DNA of 64,000 bases. Origin: Mytilus edulis. Taxonomy: Eukaryota > Mollusca > Bivalvia > Mytilida > Mytilidae. Location: assembly GCF_963676685.1 (NCBI RefSeq), contig NC_092346.1, positions 42,529,289-42,593,288 of the forward strand. The letters run 5' to 3'. A program made the translations under genes and the position numbers. This document shows, piece after piece, positions 1 to 11,359 of this stretch; position 1 is the stretch's first letter; each line of letters starts with the position of its first letter. The notes under the pieces are model-generated. The model made no database searches. It worked only from the letters and a program-made list of their open reading frames with translations, and had not been told where the DNA came from.

Positions 1-1101
1 AGTCTGTGCTAATAGTTTGTGAGTTACTTCTATTCTGTTGAGAACAACCAATGAATCTTGATATATTTTCTGTGAATTTTCACATCTGTCTAAATCCATC
101 TTAATATTTTCTCCTAACCATGCTAACTGCCTGGCGACTGTTGACATAGTTTCACTATTTATGTTGGTATTTAAATTCTGAACAACTTTTTCTAATTTTT
201 CTACGTCGGATTTAAGTTTTGTAATTTCTGAGAATTTTTCATTCATTTCATTACATACTTTAAGGACCTCATTTGTTTTAGAATCGTTCTCTATTAATTT
301 ACGTTCGATTGAGTGCAAAACTTGTTTTATATCACTTATATCTTTTTCTTTAGATTCATCTCGAGCTTGGACATTTATTTGTTCTGTATCTGACATTGTT
401 TCTGAAGTTTTTTTGTCTTTCTCTTGGTTTTCAGACACTATGATTATTTGTTCTTTATCAGACATTGTTTCTGAAGTTTTTTTGTCTTTTTCTAGGTTTT
501 CAGACACTGTTTTTGAATAACTAGTTTCTTCGTCTTGTTCATCAGATTGCATGCTAAGATCAACATTTACTGTCACCTTGTTTGAGGAATTATTTTGTTC
601 TTCGTCCTTGAAAGGTTCATAAAGTGTTACCTTTGCAAACAGCTCATCCACATTCGGATTATCTCCCTTTGCCCGTTGGCTAACCAAATTGTCAATTACC
701 AACCATATCTCTTTGTATTCATTTTCTAACCATGTGTCAATAGTTTTACCCTGTATCATTGCATTTGTCGTGGTGTAAAAGAGAGTAACTACTAACAACT
801 TTTTATTATTGAATGATATTTCAACAGCTGATTTGTACAGCAAATCTGTTGGTGATTTCCACTGGAAGGGCTTTTGTTCATCGTTAATGTTAATTGATTT
901 TGATTTAATGTCAAAATCTTTCCATTTTACATCGTAATTTGGATTGTCACCCAATATTTTAAAGTATCGGATAAGCAGTGCTCGTCGCCAGAGTAGTAAA
1001 GTGTCCTTGTTAAGCTTAAAAGTTGCTTGTGATTTCCCCCTTACAATTTGATGTATGGGGCTTTTGCTGGACCTCGGAGCTTCAGGTGAATTTGATGCCA
1101 T
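1..1101 (-). CDS. Unrecognised protein, long ORF running off the left edge
   Basis: An open frame of 367 codons runs from an ATG at 1101 down to base 1 without a stop, so the C-terminus is outside the window. I do not recognise the family. The start reads MASNSPEAPRSSKSP and is basic, with no signal peptide. Residues about 25-175 look globular (FKLNKDTLLLWRRALLIRYF, later TIDTWLENEYKEIW). An acidic stretch follows, then two copies of a 23-residue repeat around residues 190-237 (core KDKKTSETMSD; the DNA period is 69 bp, 389 and 458). Residues about 245-367 are rich in K, E, N and L with heptad-like spacing, suggesting a coiled coil. No intron is needed, so it may be a single-exon gene or the ORF of a mobile element. 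The Leu/Trp pattern of the N-part is faintly like gag proteins of retroelements, but that is weak. The real start could lie upstream, since no close in-frame stop precedes it. Confidence 0.6.
   Translation of the reverse strand, partial: MASNSPEAPRSSKSPIHQIVRGKSQATFKLNKDTLLLWRRALLIRYFKILGDNPNYDVKWKDFDIKSKSININDEQKPFQWKSPTDLLYKSAVEISFNNKKLLVVTLFYTTTNAMIQGKTIDTWLENEYKEIWLVIDNLVSQRAKGDNPNVDELFAKVTLYEPFKDEEQNNSSNKVTVNVDLSMQSDEQDEETSYSKTVSENLEKDKKTSETMSDKEQIIIVSENQEKDKKTSETMSDTEQINVQARDESKEKDISDIKQVLHSIERKLIENDSKTNEVLKVCNEMNEKFSEITKLKSDVEKLEKVVQNLNTNINSETMSTVARQLAWLGENIKMDLDRCENSQKIYQDSLVVLNRIEVTHKLLAQT
389..510 (-). repeat. In-frame 69-bp tandem repeat in the unknown ORF
   Basis: Two copies of a 69-bp unit encode 23 residues each with the shared core SEN.EKDKKTSETMSD. 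The period is a multiple of three, so the frame is kept. Confidence 0.75.
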
Positions 1102-1347
1102 TATGACGTCTAGGGTTGAATATATTATATAAAGTATAAAACACGTGTTTTGGGTTAGTTCATAAAATCTACTTTTTGTGTGTTTTCAGCCATATTTCTC
1201 GTTTTTAAGCCTTTTTAGTCTTCTGCCACATTTGGGACATGGGGGTCGCCATGATAATAAAAGTGTCCATGATATATCTTTTTCTACAATAAAAAATAAA
1301 CTTCAAGTACTCGCAAAGCGGTTTGTGTTTGTACAAGCAACCTGTGT

Positions 1348-1470
1348 GGTACGCACTGAAACCCGGACCGGACCGGACTCCGGACCCGGACTTTGGTATG
1401 AAACCCGGACCCGGACCCGGACTGGCCGCCGGACCCGGACTGAATGCCGGACCCGGACTGTGGGTTTTTT
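1348..1470 (+). repeat. Left inverted terminal repeat
   Basis: GC-rich island in AT-rich DNA, made of CCGGAC/CCCGGA units, inverted relative to 9549-9662. Short ORFs through it (RTRTRT-like peptides) are translations of the repeat, not genes. Confidence 0.75.
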
Positions 1471-2039
1471 ACCACTTTGATTTTGATTTTGTCATATAAT
1501 TAGTTACAGTATATAAATTTTTAAAAAAAATCCACATTCCGAGTGCAAAATTGAACAAAAAAGAGTAAAGTAAAGAAAGGAAGAGATATATAATAATTCC
1601 TTTGTCGTTATTGTTTTATTGAAATTAATAAAAATCTTTTTATTATCAATGAAAGCAAATTAAATTCTTTTCATAGGAAGAGTAAAGCGCAATAGTTTGA
1701 AACATTCGAGGGTTATATTTTTTTGTATTGTTTTCTTCTTCTAGACATTAAGGGAAAAATAGAATTCCTGCTTTTCTAAAACATTGTTTTGGCAGTCTTA
1801 ATTAATCACTTTTAATATTGGTTTCCTGTTATGAGAACATCAATTACGCGTTGTTATGTCACTGTGTAATGAAAGTCTCGTGTTTTATTGGGTATTTGAC
1901 ATTTGCGCCGATTTTTAAAAGTTTCGATCTTTCATTTGCGCCGATTGTGCACAGGTTAATTGCAGGTGAAAGTCACATTCTATTCATCAATATAAACCTC
2001 TTTCGTTAGCCAATTGTACATATGTTATGAATTGTCAAC

Positions 2040-2435
2040 TAGTATTATCAGAATTCCTATGATATCTTATTGTTCTTCCGAATTCTTATGATATCTTATT
2101 GTTCCTCCGAACTCTTATGATATCTTATTGTTCCCCCGAACTCTTATGATATCTTATTGTTCCTCCGAACTCTTATATCTTATTGTTCCTCCAAATTTAT
2201 ATCTTATTGTTCCTCAGAATTCTTATGACTTTTTATTGTTCCTCCGAATTCTTATGCCTTTTGATTGTTCCTCCGAATTCTTATGATCTCTTGCTGTTCC
2301 TCAGAAGCCTTATGACTTTTTATTGTTTCTCCGAGTTATTATAATCTCTAAGACTTATATGGTTTCTCCGAATTCTTATGAGTTTTAATTGTTTCTCTAA
2401 ATTCTTCTCTAATACTGTTCCTCAGAATGAATTAT
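2040..2435. repeat. Minisatellite, unit about 31 bp
   Basis: About twelve degenerate copies of a unit like CTTATGATATCTTATTGTTC followed by CTCCGAATT. Copies on the left are the most alike; divergence and length changes increase to the right. Confidence 0.85.
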
Positions 2436-3159
2436 TGACAAAGGTTTACACTCGCTTTGGGATATTGGTTTAATTGAAAGAAAAAGAAAAAAGAAGACAC
2501 AACCAGGAATTACTTACAAAATACATTAAGGCTATTGGTAATTCAGTGTTTAAATAACCAAAGTAAAAACTATGATAGATTGCTTTTTTGAACTAGCTGT
2601 GACCAATAACTGCGAGTATTCTCATATCTGTAGTTGGTGTCGTATGGTGACCTATAGTTGTAAATGTCTGTGTCATTTGGTCTTCTTTGTCAGCTGTCTC
2701 ATTGGCAATCACATCACATCACATCATTCTTATTCTTATATCAACATCGCAAATAACGCGTCACTTGTCGATAGCATGGTATTTATAAATAAAATAATAA
2801 AACAAAAGATTTACTTTCTTATTTGATTGTCATCACAAAGTCTATTAAAATAATTCAACAATCCAATGTTTCACGCAAAAGGTGTCAAAGACTACACTAT
2901 CAATCATAATCAAGCATGTATAGAAGTCAGATTTAAAGGGGCATTCGCTCCGAGATATAATGAAATAATAAATAAAAATGTTCAATATCGTGAAATAATT
3001 TTATTTTTAAATTAGCAGCCATTGTCAAAATAAACTAAGATACATCGCTTATGAATTATTCACTCGTAATCTCCGTATCAGTAGTATTCCTTTGGTAAGA
3101 AATACAGAAATAATCTTGTGTTACACGTTAAGATGGTACTCTGAATAAAATCTTCTGCG
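2436..3159. other. Non-coding stretch before the satellite
   Basis: A degenerate inverted piece of a dispersed repeat lies at 2640-2735 (matches 8100-8212 and, inverted, 45590-45700). From about 3080 the sequence is increasingly like a decayed C-type satellite subunit. No gene is seen. Confidence 0.5.
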
Positions 3160-6100
3160 GCTCCTGATCGGATGATACAAAGTTGGAATTGTTCCAATAA
3201 AATTTAAGCAGCGATCAATCATCCATGTAATACACAATCTTGAACAGGTGAGTCCGGACTGTGACCTGACATGACCCCGGACTAGCTTGAAGTTTACTAT
3301 ACCTGCGTGTATTGCATTACGACGACTAACTGTATGTAAACTGTTTATTGTCGTAAAGTATATTGACGGGACATTTGATCAAGCATGTTATACATAAGAA
3401 ATTTATAAGATATTTATCCGACATTTAACGAAAAATATAATTGTCATAGGCGAGTCCGGATGGTGACCTGAAGTAACCCCGGACTAGGTGTATTCGCAAA
3501 CTATAGACATCGATAGAGATATAAAAACTTCACAAATTATTTGATGAGACGAACTTATTCATTTTTATTCATTCAACTTTTTCCTTATTGGATTGTCGTC
3601 GGAAACATTAATAAAAGACGTGTACCCGAGAATCAACAAATTAAAATTAGGCGAGTCCGGACTGTGACCTGATATAACCCCGGACCAGGAGTATACGGAT
3701 TGTATATAAATATACTAAATTATTTGTTTAATTGAATGATTTTTTTTCCCTTTTTGCCTTTTACTTTTCCTTTATTCATTTCTCTATTTCTTTAGTTATT
3801 CGATTGTCATCGGAAAAATCAATAAACTACACTTAAGCGGCGTTCAACAATGTAATACACATTCTTGAACAGGTGAGTCCGGACTGTGACCTGACATGAC
3901 CCCGGACTAGCTTGAAGTTTACTATACCTGCGTGTATTGCATTACGACGACTAACTGTATGTAAACTGTTTATTGTCGTAAAGTATATTGACGGGACATT
4001 TGATCAAGCATGTTATACATAAGAAATTTATAAGATATTTATCCGACATTTAACGAAAAATATAATTGTCATAGGCGAGTCCGGATGGTGACCTGAAGTA
4101 ACCCCGGACTAGGTGTATTCGCAAACTATAGACATCGATAGAGATATAAAAACTTCACAAATTATTTGATGAGACGAACTTATTCATTTTTATTCATTCA
4201 ACTTTTTCCTTATTGGATTGTCGTCGGAAACATTAATAAAAGACGTGTACCCGAGAATCAACAAATTAAAATTAGGCGAGTCCGGACTGTGACCTGATAT
4301 AACCCCGGACCAGGAGTATACGGATTGTATATAAATATACTAAATTATTTGTTTAATTGAATGATTTTTTTTCCCTTTTTGCCTTTTACTTTTCCTTTAT
4401 TCATTTCTCTATTTCTTTAGTTATTCGATTGTCATCGGAAAAATCAATAAACTACACTTAAGCGGCGTTCAACAATGTAATACACATTCTTGAACAGGTG
4501 AGTCCGGACTGTGACCTGACATGACCCCGGACTAGCTTGAAGTTTACTATACCTGCGTGTATTGCATTACGACGACTAACTGTATGTAAACTGTTTATTG
4601 TCGTAAAGTATATTGACGGGACATTTGATCAAGCATGTTATACATAAGAAATTTATAAGATATTTATCCGACATTTAACGAAAAATATAATTGTCATAGG
4701 CGAGTCCGGATGGTGACCTGAAGTAACCCCGGACTAGGTGTATTCGCAAACTATAGACATCGATAGAGATATAAAAACTTCACAAATTATTTGATGAGAC
4801 GAACTTATTCATTTTTATTCATTCAACTTTTTCCTTATTGGATTGTCGTCGGAAACATTAATAAAAGACGTGTACCCGAGAATCAACAAATTAAAATTAG
4901 GCGAGTCCGGACTGTGACCTGATATAACCCCGGACCAGGAGTATACGGATTGTATATAAATATACTAAATTATTTGTTTAATTGAATGATTTTTTTTCCC
5001 TTTTTGCCTTTTACTTTTCCTTTATTCATTTCTCTATTTCTTTAGTTATTCGATTGTCATCGGAAAAATCAATAAACTACACTTAAGCGGCGTTCAACAA
5101 TGTAATACACATTCTTGAACAGGTGAGTCCGGACTGTGACCTGACATGACCCCGGACTAGCTTGAAGTTTACTATACCTGCGTGTATTGCATTACGACGA
5201 CTAACTGTATGTAAACTGTTTATTGTCGTAAAGTATATTGACGGGACATTTGATCAAGCATGTTATACATAAGAAATTTATAAGATATTTATCCGACATT
5301 TAACGAAAAATATAATTGTCATAGGCGAGTCCGGATGGTGTGTATTGCATTACGACGACTAACTGTATGTAAACTGTTTATTGTCGTAAAGTATATTGAC
5401 GGGACATTTGATCAAGCATGTAATACATAAGAAAGTTATAAGATATTTATTCGACATTTAACTAAAAAATGAAATGTAATAGGCGAGTCCGGATGGTGAC
5501 CTGAAGTAACCCCGGACTAGGTGTATTCGCAAAATATAGACATCGATAGAGATATAAAACTTCACACATTATTTGATGAGACGAACATATTCATTTTTAT
5601 TCATTCAACTTTTTCCTTATTGTATTGTCGTCGGAAACATTAATAAAAGACGTTTCCTTAGAATCAACAAATTAATATTAGGCGAGTCCGGACTGTGACC
5701 TGATATAACCCCGGACCAGGAGTATACGGATTGTATATAAATATACTAAATATTCGTTTAATTGAAAGTTTTTTTTCCCCCTTTTTGCTTTTTACTTTTC
5801 CTTTATTCATTTCTCTATTTCTTTAGTTATTCGATTGTCATCGCAAAAATCAACAAACGACACTTAAGGGCGTTCAACAATGTAATACACATTCTTGAAC
5901 AGGTGAGTCCGGACTGTGACCTGACATGACCCCGGACTAGCTTGAAGTTTACTATGCCTGCGTGTATTGCATTACGACGACTAACTGTATGTAAACTGTT
6001 TATTGTCGTAAAGTATATTGAAAGGACATTTGATCAAGCATGTAATACATAAGAAATTTATAAGATATTTATCCGACATTTAACTAAAAAATGAAATGTA

Positions 6101-7370
6101 ATAGGCGAGTCCGGATGGTGACCTGAAGTAACCCCGGACTAGGTGTATTCGCAAACTATAGACATCGATAGAGATATAAAAACTTCACAAATTATTTGAT
6201 GAGACGAACTTATTCATTTTTATTCATTCAACTTTTTCCTTATTGGATTGTCGTCGGACACATTAATAAAAGACTTGTACCCGAGAATCAACAAATTAAA
6301 ATTAGGCGAGTCCGGACTGTGACCTGATATAACCCCGGACCAGGAGTATACGGATTGTATATAAATATACTAAATTATTTGTTTAATTGAAAGATTTTTT
6401 TTTCCCTTTTTGCAGTTTACTTTTCCTTTATTCATTTCTCTATTTCTTTAGTTATTCGATTGTCATCGGAAAAATCAATAAACTACACTTAAGCGGCGTT
6501 CAACAATGTAATACACATTCTTGAACAGGTGAGTCCGGACTGTGACCTGACATGACCCCGGACTAGCTTGAAGTTTACTATACCTGCGTGTATTGCATTA
6601 CGACGACTAACTGTATGTAAACTGTTTATTGTCGTAAAGTATATTGACGGGACATTTGATCAAGCATGTTATACATAAGAAATTTATAAGATATTTATCC
6701 GACATTTAACGAAAAATATTATTGTCATAGGCGAGTCCGGATGGTGTGTATTGCATTACGACGACTAACTGTATGTAAACTGTTTATTGTCGTAAAGTAT
6801 ATTGACGGGACATTTGATCAAGCATGTAATACATAAGAAAGTTATAAGATATTTATCCGACATTTAACTAAAAAATGAAATGTAATAGGCGAGTCCGGAT
6901 GGTGACCTGAAGTGACCCTGGACTAGGTGTATTCGCAAAATATAGACATCGATAGAGATATAAAACTTCACACATTATTTGATGAGACGAACTTATTCAT
7001 TTTTATTCATTCAACTTTTTCCTTATCAAATTGTCATCGAAAAAATTAACAAAAGACTTTTATCCGAGAAGCAACGAAATAATACTAGGCGAGTCCGGAC
7101 CGTGACCTGAAATAACCCCGGACTGGGAGTATACGAGTTATAAATACATATACTGTATTTTAGCTTAAAAGTGTTTAATTGAAAGATTGTATTTCCATTT
7201 TGCCATTTTCTTTTTTCTTCATTTATTTCTCTATTTCTGTAGTTATTTGACTATGATCGGAATGATCAATAAAAGACACTAAAGCAGCAATCAATCATGC
7301 AATACACAATCTTGAACAGGTGAGTCCGGCCTGTGACCTGACATGACCCCACACTAGCTTGAAGTTTTCT
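3160..7370 (+). repeat. Higher-order satellite, 625-bp period of three subunits
   Basis: The A-type hairpin starts at 3248, 3873, 4498, 5123, 5903, 6529 and 7320. The first three steps are exactly 625 bp; the longer steps (780 and 791) hold an extra partial unit. Each 625-bp unit has three related subunits (A, B, C; about 208 bp), each opening with a hairpin GTCCGG...CCGGAC around a GTGACCTGA-containing loop, followed by AT-rich DNA with motifs such as ATTGTCGTCGGAAA. Units between about 3250 and 5330 look nearly identical, while edge units are more diverged, as expected for an array homogenised from its centre. No coding capacity. Confidence 0.92.
5320..5345 (+). repeat. Recombination junction inside a satellite hairpin
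   Basis: A B-type hairpin is cut after GTCCGGATGGTG and continues with TGTATTGCATTACGACG, which belongs downstream of the A hairpin. The same junction recurs near 6735-6750, so the event was later copied. Confidence 0.75.
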
Positions 7371-8099
7371 ATACCTGTGTGTAATAAATTAATTTTCATT
7401 TCAAACACCATAGATGAATATTATAGGACAGACAAGGAACAACCAATGAAATGCATATTCTATGTTTTTAATAAAACTTGGATCAATCGATTGTGTATGA
7501 AAGCTCCAAGTGATTGTACAGTAGATGTGCAAGCGATTGTACAGTCAATAAACATATCTAACATAGAGAAAAGGAATATATTTGGAATTCCTCGGGGATA
7601 ATGGCTTTGAAACTTTCAGACAGATGAGACTATATATCAGAAAAGGTACACGTGAAAAGTCTGGTAGAAACGATTGTTATTTCATTTTATAAAGCTTTTC
7701 GTTAGAGATTTTTGAAAATATTATATTTTTAACGTTTTCCATAAAATCGTGGTTGATGTTAAGATTGTGGTCTTACTTATACGTTAAAATGAATAATATG
7801 CATTATAATGTAAGTATAAGTCACTGCTTAAGGTTATAAGCAAAGACAGCCAATGTGATATGTTGTAAGCACGGTCGTCCTAAGAGTAAAGAGATTCGCC
7901 TCAGATTTGTTCTGCATTTGTTTCACTCATAGCATCATACTAACTTAAGTTTTAATGTTTTAAAACAATTTGAAGATAAAAAACGCCAAAAAATATGTAC
8001 AAAACAGACTCTTTCGTTCATTTCTTTTACAAAAATTAGGCAGTTAGTTTTCTCGTCTGAATTGTTTTACGTTGTCATTTCGGGGCGTTTTATATCAGA
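7371..8099. other. Non-coding stretch right of the satellite
   Basis: AT-rich DNA without conserved coding signal. An 80-codon open frame at 7359-7601 starts in satellite sequence and resembles nothing I know. Confidence 0.4.
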
Positions 8100-8212
8100 C
8101 TATGCTTTTGCTTTGCTTTTGAAGGCCGTAGAGTGACCTATAGTTGTTAATTTCTGTGTCATTTTGGTCTCTTGTAGAGAGTTGTCTCATTGGCAATCAT
8201 ACCACATCTTCT
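8100..8212 (-). repeat. Dispersed repeat fragment (GATGTGGTATGATTGCCAAT family)
   Basis: Inverted copy of the family seen at 45590, 46190 and 58310. It contains the complements of GATTGCCAATGAGACAACT and AACTATAGGTCAC. Confidence 0.8.
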
Positions 8213-9548
8213 TTTTATATATTTCAATCATATAACAAGACATCAAATTGTTATTTTGTGTTATTATTGCATCTATAATTCTTCGCAAAAATTAAAAATT
8301 GTTCATGTATTTAAAATTTTGTTCAAATTCAATGGAATTTTGTATTTGCACCGGCTTGAAAACATAAAACCATATAAAGAAGCAACATCGAAAATCTCTG
8401 TACTTTAAGCGGCATTTCACATGAGTAGAATATAAGGTCAACGTTTGAAACTTTCCGTGGAACAACGTCAAAATTTTCGTTTTATTAGGAACGTCGTGTA
8501 ACGCTAAGTGGCACCAATACCGTGCGTAGCGTCTGACATACGTCTTTCGGTAGATGGGATTTTAGCACTTACGGATGGTGAAACCAACGCACTATCATCA
8601 AATATTTGTCTATCGTTATTATGTATGATACAAATGTATCACAACTTGAGTAAACTGGTGCAAATAATTTCCGAATATTGGCGCAATTGATATATTTGAA
8701 AGAAAAAATGGCGCAAATGATACCCTTGAAAAACATTAACTGTCACAAAAGGACTACTGCCAACTATAGTCAGTCGTTTTTAAACTGGTTTTTTTCTAAG
8801 TTTATGATTCAAATACATGTATGAGATTATAAATAAGATTATTTTTTTAAATAATTTCATAGTTCAACAGTTTTCAAAATATCATTTTGTTCATAACACT
8901 TTTATGTAATACATTTGTTATGATTCGGTCCTTCCCTAATTTGATTATCAGTATGACTAACGGAATTATTGCAAGAGTTATTGTGAGGTGACATGACCAG
9001 GTATTCTAGTGATTTCCTGTCGGACTTTAAAACACATATAGTACACAATTACGTAATGCGTGTTCATGCATCGCGTCACTGCTGTCCATATAAACTACTG
9101 TCACGGTATATATCAGTATATGGGGCCGTTTATACAGGTTTAATTAATTTTCATAATTATTATACATGTAACGCATCTTGTTTATTTCTGCCAAAATTAA
9201 CTTCCTTCCGAATAATTTTAATAAAAAACGAAAAAAATAATTCTAAGAAAATCCACTTTCTCCCTATAATTTATAAAAAAAATATTTCCATGTTTTTTAA
9301 AGTCATTTGTAAACATTCATACTGTATGTATGATTTTTTAAAAAAGTAATTGCACAACTATAAATTGAAGATACAGAATCATTGCAAGGCTAACTTGCAT
9401 GCTTGTCTTCTCTTCTAGACTATACAAGAGTAAGAGCAAAATTTGATTATCTTATCATTATTATAATGTACTGTGTTACAGTTCTCAAAAAATTATCTTC
9501 CTTCTCCTGATTAAAAAAAGAAAAGGTGATTCGAAGAAAATTCATAAT
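8213..9548. other. Non-coding stretch
   Basis: AT-rich DNA up to the right inverted repeat. No exon-like segment, RNA gene or transposase was recognised. The 118-codon frame at 8993-9349 is K/N/I/F-rich and looks like chance in AT-rich DNA. Confidence 0.4.
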
Positions 9549-9662
9549 TTTTACCCAGTCCGGGTCCGGCATTTGGTCCGGGTCCGGCGTCCGGTCCGGG
9601 TCCGGGTTTCATACCAAAGTCCGGGTCCGGAGTCCGGTCCGGTCCGGGTTTCAGTACGTACC
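9549..9662 (-). repeat. Right inverted terminal repeat
   Basis: Inverted partner of 1348-1470, sharing both the GGACCC units and the single-copy TTTGGTATGAAACCC core. Confidence 0.75.
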
Positions 9663-9865
9663 AACCTAAATAGCCAATAATGTAGCGGTTGTGAGACGCA
9701 TATATACTACACGGAATTTCTTCAAAACAAAATTATCAATTCTCTACATTCAGATCCATACGGTCCACTGAGAGAAAAATCGTAAACAAACATATCACTG
9801 GCACTACCAAGCTATAACTTTAAAATGTTTGGCTTAAAGCCCCTTCCAAACATTTGAAAGTCCCT

Positions 9866-10664
9866 ATTATGTACTGGTCACATAAACTACACAAACTACC
9901 ATTTAAATTATGTTTCATTTCTGCATCTAGTAAGTGTTCTACTACTAATGAATCCATCAGTGCTTCTAACTACATCCATTACTACTATCAAAGAACTTGT
10001 TATTAACTTTTGTAATAAATAAAAGTATTAATTATTTGTGGATTGTTAATTTTTTTTTTGAAGTTTTAGATAAAATACATGCTTTTGGTGACATTTTGGA
10101 TTTTTCAGCTCTCTTCACTAAACTTCCACACAAACTCATCAAGTAAAAGTTTTCATATTTATTTAAATGGTCTCTTGAAAAGTCTCATTGCAAATTTATT
10201 TGCTTTAACTCTTTTAAAGCCTTTTTCTGTAACGAAAGAGGAAAGTAGGCTAGATACACTTACCGGAAATGTGGAGATACGATTGAAGCTTTAGATTTTC
10301 TACTGGACAACATATATGTACATTTCGGTAAAAACGGGTATCGACAGGTAGTAGGTATTCCTATGGAAACTAACTGTACCCCCTAAATAGCAGATGTATT
10401 CCTATATTGCTATGAATCTCAGTTTATGGCCAAACTCAGTAAGGACCCGTCATTATTACATTTGGTTGATACATTCAACAATACCTACCGTTATATTGAT
10501 GATATTTTTTTGTTGAATAATCCAGAGTTCTCTAAATTTACTTCCAAAATTAACCCAAAGGAACTTACTTTAATTAATTCTAACATAAACAGCAGTAGTT
10601 GTACTCATACTAAAATTTACGAAAAAAGAGACATATTTTCCATCCCTATTTTTTCTATATAGAG
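9866..10664 (+). pseudogene. Penelope-like reverse transcriptase fragment (decayed)
   Basis: Reading across frames gives successive reverse transcriptase blocks: a W..KLHK.P.K..F segment near 9870-9940, DFSALFTKLPHKLIK near 10102-10147, then in one frame from about 10290 a stretch with VVGIPMETNC, VFLYCYESQFMAKLS and YRYIDDIFLLNNPEF. YIDD fits the catalytic YxDD of polymerases. A TAA interrupts the frame at about 10384-10386 and there are frameshifts upstream, so it is inactive. The block spelling is like Penelope-like elements (FDFSTLYT, GIPMG, Y-DD) in my memory of the family. It lies just outside the 8.3 kb inverted-repeat element. No intact endonuclease is seen. Confidence 0.7.
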
Positions 10665-11359
10665 GTTAACTATCATACAACCGGTCGATACTTTTTTTGT
10701 CCATGAGGTTAAGATACTAAATCCCTAGGATGTGTTTAAGTTGATTTTAGTCTCTGATGCATGATTTATTATTTTTTTTTTTAATTAGCTTTCAGTTACT
10801 GGTATTACTCTCAATTCCCATTCGTACTTTTATGTTAATTTGACCTGTTGGTACAATTGTAATGTTTTTATTATCTAATGTTTCTCTGTTTTTAATATAC
10901 ATACCAGGAGCAGTATACCAGCTTATTATAGTATGATTATAATTTTCCACTTCTGTTTCTCGTACAATATGAACAACAAAATTATTTATTTTGTAAAAAT
11001 ATTTCTGTTCTCCAACTTACAACAAAATTATTTTTTTTACATATGCACAATTTTCTATTTGGCAGAGTTTATGGTTTACCTTCTGTAATGAAAACATTTT
11101 TAAACAGCTGTATAATACTGTTGCCTTTATTTATTCAAATCTTATTTTATTGGTTAGTATTTACAGTGTGTCATAGATCAAATTTATTCGTCAGTAAGTG
11201 TATCACTTGTGTTTATTATATATGTCGATTAAGTTAAGCCATTTTAATTGATATTTTATAGTGTGTATTTCTATGTTATTATGAACAGTCTATTATGGGG
11301 TAAGGATGAAGCTCGATACCTATTAAACCGTTTTAACCCGCCACAAACTGTCTTAAGTC
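10665..11359. other. Non-coding stretch
   Basis: T-rich DNA with homopolymer runs between the reverse transcriptase remnant and a dispersed repeat. Nothing recognised. Confidence 0.4.

Larger units (their letters stand above)
1348..9662. mobile_element. 8.3 kb non-autonomous element with GGACCC-rich inverted termini
   Basis: The left end (1348-1470) and right end (9549-9662) are inverted copies of each other. Both begin GGTACG(C/T)ACTGAAACCCGG, then carry GGACC/GGACCC units, then the non-repetitive TTTGGTATGAAACCC, then more GGACCC units, so the match is more than shared low complexity. AACCT occurs just outside the right end (9663-9667) and 4 bp outside the left end (1339-1343), a possible but imperfect target duplication. 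I see no transposase between the ends. The inside holds a 31-bp-type minisatellite, a 4 kb higher-order satellite and short dispersed repeats. I infer a large non-autonomous DNA element with captured or amplified satellite; the superfamily is unknown. Confidence 0.55.

Noticed and set aside
1178..1480. 100-codon ORF with RTRTRT-like tail
   Set aside because: It is translation of the GGACCC inverted repeat and lacks an ATG at its start.
5570..5590. TGATGAGACGAAC in the B satellite subunit as a hammerhead core
   Set aside because: The segment lacks the CUGAUGA start, a stem II and a following GAAA plus cleavage triplet at usable distances.
3247..7365. CRISPR-like array
   Set aside because: Spacers are themselves repeated with a 625-bp period and the DNA is eukaryotic; it is a satellite.
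8993..9349. 118-codon ORF
   Set aside because: Composition (K, N, I, F, Y) is what AT-rich DNA gives by chance; no motif and no splice support.
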